DNA of 64,000 nt, taken from NCBI GenBank assembly GCA_002307215.1, contig DBTU01000028.1:32718-96717 (forward strand). Direction: 5' to 3'. The notes under the pieces were generated by a model. It made no database searches and had not been told where the DNA came from. It was given only the letters and a program-made list of their open reading frames with translations. Positions 61,774-64,000 of this stretch are shown piece by piece. The translations under genes were made by a program, and so were the position numbers. Source of the stretch: Lachnoclostridium sp. UBA1308. Lineage in GTDB: Bacteria > Bacillota > Clostridia > Lachnospirales > Lachnospiraceae. The number at the start of each line of letters is the position of its first letter. Within the stretch, counting starts at the first letter, position 1.

Positions 61774-62691
61774 TCAACTCATAACATAACAATATTTGCA
61801 GTTATGTTGACATCTCATTCCATCGGTTCCTCTGGCATAATTACCGATATCTCTACTTCCGGAACATCCACATGACAATCTTTGACCCTTGTCCTTCGAT
61901 TTTGTCACCCTTCCGCCAAACAGCTGCTCAAGCAATTCTCCATCAATGCAATGTCCTCTATTTATCCCCTTCACCTGCTCCAGTACCGGGCTTGCGCAGG
62001 AATATATCGAAATGCCGTATTTCTCTGCAATTTCCGTCATTCTTGTAAAGAACAAAATTTGTCTCTCCTCATTAAGGTGTACCAGATCGACATTACAGGC
62101 TTCCATTGCTTTTCTCACGTGTCCGTAGATCGATAAATAGGAAGTGGTAACCCGGCATTCTTCCATGCCAAGAGTCTTAATATCACTACATAATTGTTCA
62201 AAAGCGTTTAGCCTGGCATCTTCAGGGCAGTCGGGTGTGGAACTGATTTCACCCTGCAGAGATACGATAACGGGATCAAATCGAATATTAAACTGCTGTG
62301 GCTTATATCTCTTTAATAAACCCTCAAGTACATGTATCGTATCCCTATACTCAGGAACCTTTGGTTCAAGTTTTCTTGAATAATGATTGATCGTATATTG
62401 AAAGTACAAATTATAATTTTCCAGATGCCTAGGAGCATTCATTACCTTCTTAAAATCTTTACTCCATAGAACCATGGAATGAACCTTATCCGGTCTTAAA
62501 TCTACGCAATACTCCTTATTCTGAAAATACGGATTACGCAATACAGCCTGTCCCTCAGACAGCCTGTCCTGCAGCCAATCATAGAAAAAAGCAGGAATAT
62601 CCGTTCTTCTGGAGGCAGAAATTATAGTTTTCCTATGTTCCACTTTGTTCGAAATGTCTTCACCAAATAAATTCAATTGTTTGTATTCCAT
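61774..62691 (-). CDS. DUF1848 family protein with C-terminal cysteine cluster
   Basis: 305 residues. The N-terminal ISASRRTDIPAFFYDWLQ and DLRPDKVHSMVLWSKDFKKV and the middle FNIRFDPVIVSLQG are typical of DUF1848. The C-terminus has CGCSGSRDIGNY then RCQHNCKYCYV, a cluster that could hold an iron-sulfur centre; the fold has been likened to radical-SAM barrels. The reaction is unknown. ATG 62691 (MEYKQLNLFG) is the conserved-looking start; upstream codons look non-coding. It lies alone, with the tRNA gene upstream. Confidence 0.8.
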   Translation of the reverse strand: MEYKQLNLFGEDISNKVEHRKTIISASRRTDIPAFFYDWLQDRLSEGQAVLRNPYFQNKEYCVDLRPDKVHSMVLWSKDFKKVMNAPRHLENYNLYFQYTINHYSRKLEPKVPEYRDTIHVLEGLLKRYKPQQFNIRFDPVIVSLQGEISSTPDCPEDARLNAFEQLCSDIKTLGMEECRVTTSYLSIYGHVRKAMEACNVDLVHLNEERQILFFTRMTEIAEKYGISIYSCASPVLEQVKGINRGHCIDGELLEQLFGGRVTKSKDKGQRLSCGCSGSRDIGNYARGTDGMRCQHNCKYCYVMS

Positions 62692-62788
62692 ATTATCAAC
62701 ATACCTGCCTTCCGAAACGTGAAAATAAAAAAACACGATTGATTGCCTCAACCGTGCTGAAATACTTTTGTATGCCTTTTACTTTTAA

Positions 62789-62862
62789 TCGAGGCGACAA
62801 GATTTGAACTTGCGACCTCTGCGTCCCTAACGCAGCGCTCTACCAAGCTGAGCCACGCCTCG
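62789..62862 (-). tRNA. tRNA-Pro, anticodon AGG
   Basis: A complete cloverleaf. The acceptor is CGAGGCG/CGCCTCG with A73, the D arm GCTC/GAGC, the anticodon stem CTGCG/CGCAG with loop TTAGGGA (anticodon AGG), and the T arm GCAAG/CTTGT around TTCAAAT. C1:G72 and A73 fit bacterial proline tRNA. CCA is not encoded. It reads CCU codons. An A at position 34 is uncommon outside tRNA-Arg in bacteria. Confidence 0.95.
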
Positions 62863-63078
62863 ATATACATCTACTGCCTGAGTTTTATTACTCCGCTCAA
62901 GACAGCAAAGTTATTATATATCGCCTTCTAACCGTTTGTCAACTAAAACCTCAATGAAAACAGCAGGAATTGTCGGGCGCTAATTTACAATTATTATGAG
63001 TGCAAACAGGTAGATAATTAAGCTGTTTTTGTTCTGAAAGATTATGTGGCTATAACAATTTCCAGTACCTTGGAGCGC

Positions 63079-63240
63079 TTAATCATTACTGCTGCCCGAG
63101 TCAAAGCTCCCTGAATCAAAGCTACTAAAATCAGAACTGCTGCCTGAGTCAAAGCTCCCTGAATCAGAATTGTTGCCTGTATCAAAGCTACCCGAATCAG
63201 AGCTACTGCCTGTGCCAAAGTTATTAGAATCAGAACTGTT
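63079..63240. repeat. Tandem degenerate coding repeats
   Basis: Units of the kind GATTCAGGGAGCTTTGACTC recur with variations across this stretch, encoding the Ser/Asp/Gly/Phe tail. Such arrays expand and contract by replication slippage. Confidence 0.6.
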
Positions 63241-63498
63241 ACCTGTAAGATCTTGATTGCTCTGATTAAAGCTATCGGTATTATTACTTTCCATAATATC
63301 CGGAACACCGTTCATATTATTATCATTCGGATTGTAATACATTGTCTGATCCATATACATCTGCTGATTGGTAGCCGGTCTCATACTGTCTCTTTTATTG
63401 TTTCGCGTAAATAAAACTAAAATCAAAACAACAATAACTATCACTAATATTGCAAATAAAATTAAACCTAAAGCAATCACTAATACCCCCATTTGCAT
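63079..63498 (-). CDS. Membrane protein with Ser/Asp-rich repetitive tail
   Basis: 139 residues. An N-terminal hydrophobic helix (VLVIALGLILFAILVIVIVV) anchors the protein, followed by a short basic stretch (FTRNNKRDSM) and a polar Gln/Asn linker. The last 50 residues are near-repeats of GSFDSGSSSD-type units, encoded by repeated 20-30-base DNA units. ATG 63498 follows AGGAG. The topology implies a tail on the cytoplasmic side if the helix is a reverse anchor, or outside if N-in; the sequence does not settle it. No function is known. Confidence 0.6.
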   Translation of the reverse strand: MQMGVLVIALGLILFAILVIVIVVLILVLFTRNNKRDSMRPATNQQMYMDQTMYYNPNDNNMNGVPDIMESNNTDSFNQSNQDLTGNSSDSNNFGTGSSSDSGSFDTGNNSDSGSFDSGSSSDFSSFDSGSFDSGSSND

Positions 63499-63798
63499 CC
63501 CACTATCTCCTATCACAAAATTTATTTAAATAGATTCTAGCACTCTTTCCAGTATTATGCAATGAATGTATCCCTCATGTTTCTGCTTACAAAAAAGGAT
63601 TCTGGCATAAAGGCAACTACTCTAAATCTCTACAATTCTGCCATCCGGTTCTTTTATCGCAACGTTTTACATATCCTTTGGGATGATATAAAGTAATCAA
63701 AGTGTTGCCAAAGCAATCATAGTATTTTCAGGCGTATAAATATATCTGCTTAATTAGCATGCAACAGCTGCTCATTCATTGATCCCGATACATTTAAA
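63499..63798. other. Intergenic DNA before the edge gene
   Basis: No promoter, RNA or repeat could be supported here. The strand is AT-rich with no long stems. Confidence 0.3.
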
Positions 63799-64000
63799 CT
63801 ACTTTGTGCCCTCAATACAGTATTTGTTAATAGGTATCGCTGTACCGCCAAAATATGTAACGGTCGCATCCGACGAGCTGTTATCACCATAGGAAAGTAT
63901 AACATCATTAATGGATTCGTCTTCTGCCTTCGCCACAGGCTCTGAAAAATGCTCGTCCAGAATACTCCAATAATTATTCAGTCGATTCAACAACACCGAC
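63799..64000 (-). CDS. C-terminal part of an unknown protein (runs off the window)
   Basis: Only the last 67 codons are visible (…LLNRLNNYWSILDEHF…, ending NKYCIEGTK). No start is in the window; the frame stays open through 64000. It may belong to a larger protein whose main domains lie beyond the edge. The sequence has no recognised motif. Confidence 0.5.
   Translation of the reverse strand, partial: SVLLNRLNNYWSILDEHFSEPVAKAEDESINDVILSYGDNSSSDATVTYFGGTAIPINKYCIEGTK

Noticed and set aside
63042..63308. 88-codon hydrophobic frame overlapping the Ser/Asp-tail gene
   Set aside because: It is the repeat tract read in another frame, producing Ala/Leu/Ile runs; it has no ribosome site and overlaps a better gene.
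1..64000. CRISPR array, prophage, transposase or rRNA genes
   Set aside because: No evenly spaced direct repeats, phage structural genes, DDE/HUH motifs or rRNA cores were recognised on either strand.

Overview
The window reads as chromosome of a spore-forming, low-GC Gram-positive anaerobe of the Clostridia, most likely Lachnospiraceae (the Lachnoclostridium / Anaerocolumna neighbourhood). The basis is family-level: an alpha/beta SASP, SpoIID-like and SleB/CwlJ-type wall proteins, Csp-like S8 proteases, CIRCE-controlled groESL, a TPP riboswitch in front of thiT, and plant-sugar genes (GH94 phosphorylase, CE2-type esterase, xylB with a divergent ROK regulator). The genus is inference. Most genes lie on the minus strand.

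Layout. 1-4.1 kb: minus-strand purC-purF-esterase-purB, the esterase being an intruder in a purine operon. 4.4-12.3 kb: a permease and an MFS transporter embedded in an accessory zone with two lipoproteins, two decayed gene remnants, an ECF sigma gene broken by an in-frame TAA, its membrane anti-sigma-like partner, and a small secreted zinc metalloprotease. 12.2-16.5 kb: GH94 phosphorylase, Hsp33, methyltransferase. 16.7-20.6 kb: asparaginase, a possible HEPN/V4R protein and a C-terminally anchored membrane protein. 20.8-23.8 kb: xylB and the ROK regulator. 23.9-34.9 kb: SASP, addA/addB, a small membrane protein, degV, nadE. 35.1-35.4 kb: a strong promoter, a structured RNA resembling 6S RNA and a strong terminator. 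35.4-37.6 kb: two-component system. 38-46.5 kb: Ig-like secreted protein, glyoxalase remnant, carAB, and tandem SpoIID-like/peptidoglycan-binding proteins. 46.7-49.6 kb: TPP riboswitch and thiT, then two very long imperfect palindromes bracketing two small orphan ORFs. 49.6-55.4 kb: groESL, DUF2225-DUF6062, glnS. 55.8-64 kb: cell-wall hydrolase, DUF3810 metalloprotease, two S8 proteases (one with catalytic Ser replaced by Cys), DUF1848, tRNA-Pro(AGG), a Ser/Asp-tail membrane protein and a partial gene.

What stands out is the non-coding DNA. It holds two giant quasi-palindromes (about 305 and 527 bp), several smaller foldbacks, a cloverleaf-like element, a three-copy hairpin repeat and a two-copy 43-nt repeat. 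No CRISPR array, prophage, transposase or rRNA was seen. Motifs and coordinates were read by eye; family assignments rest on recognised motifs and no database search was run.
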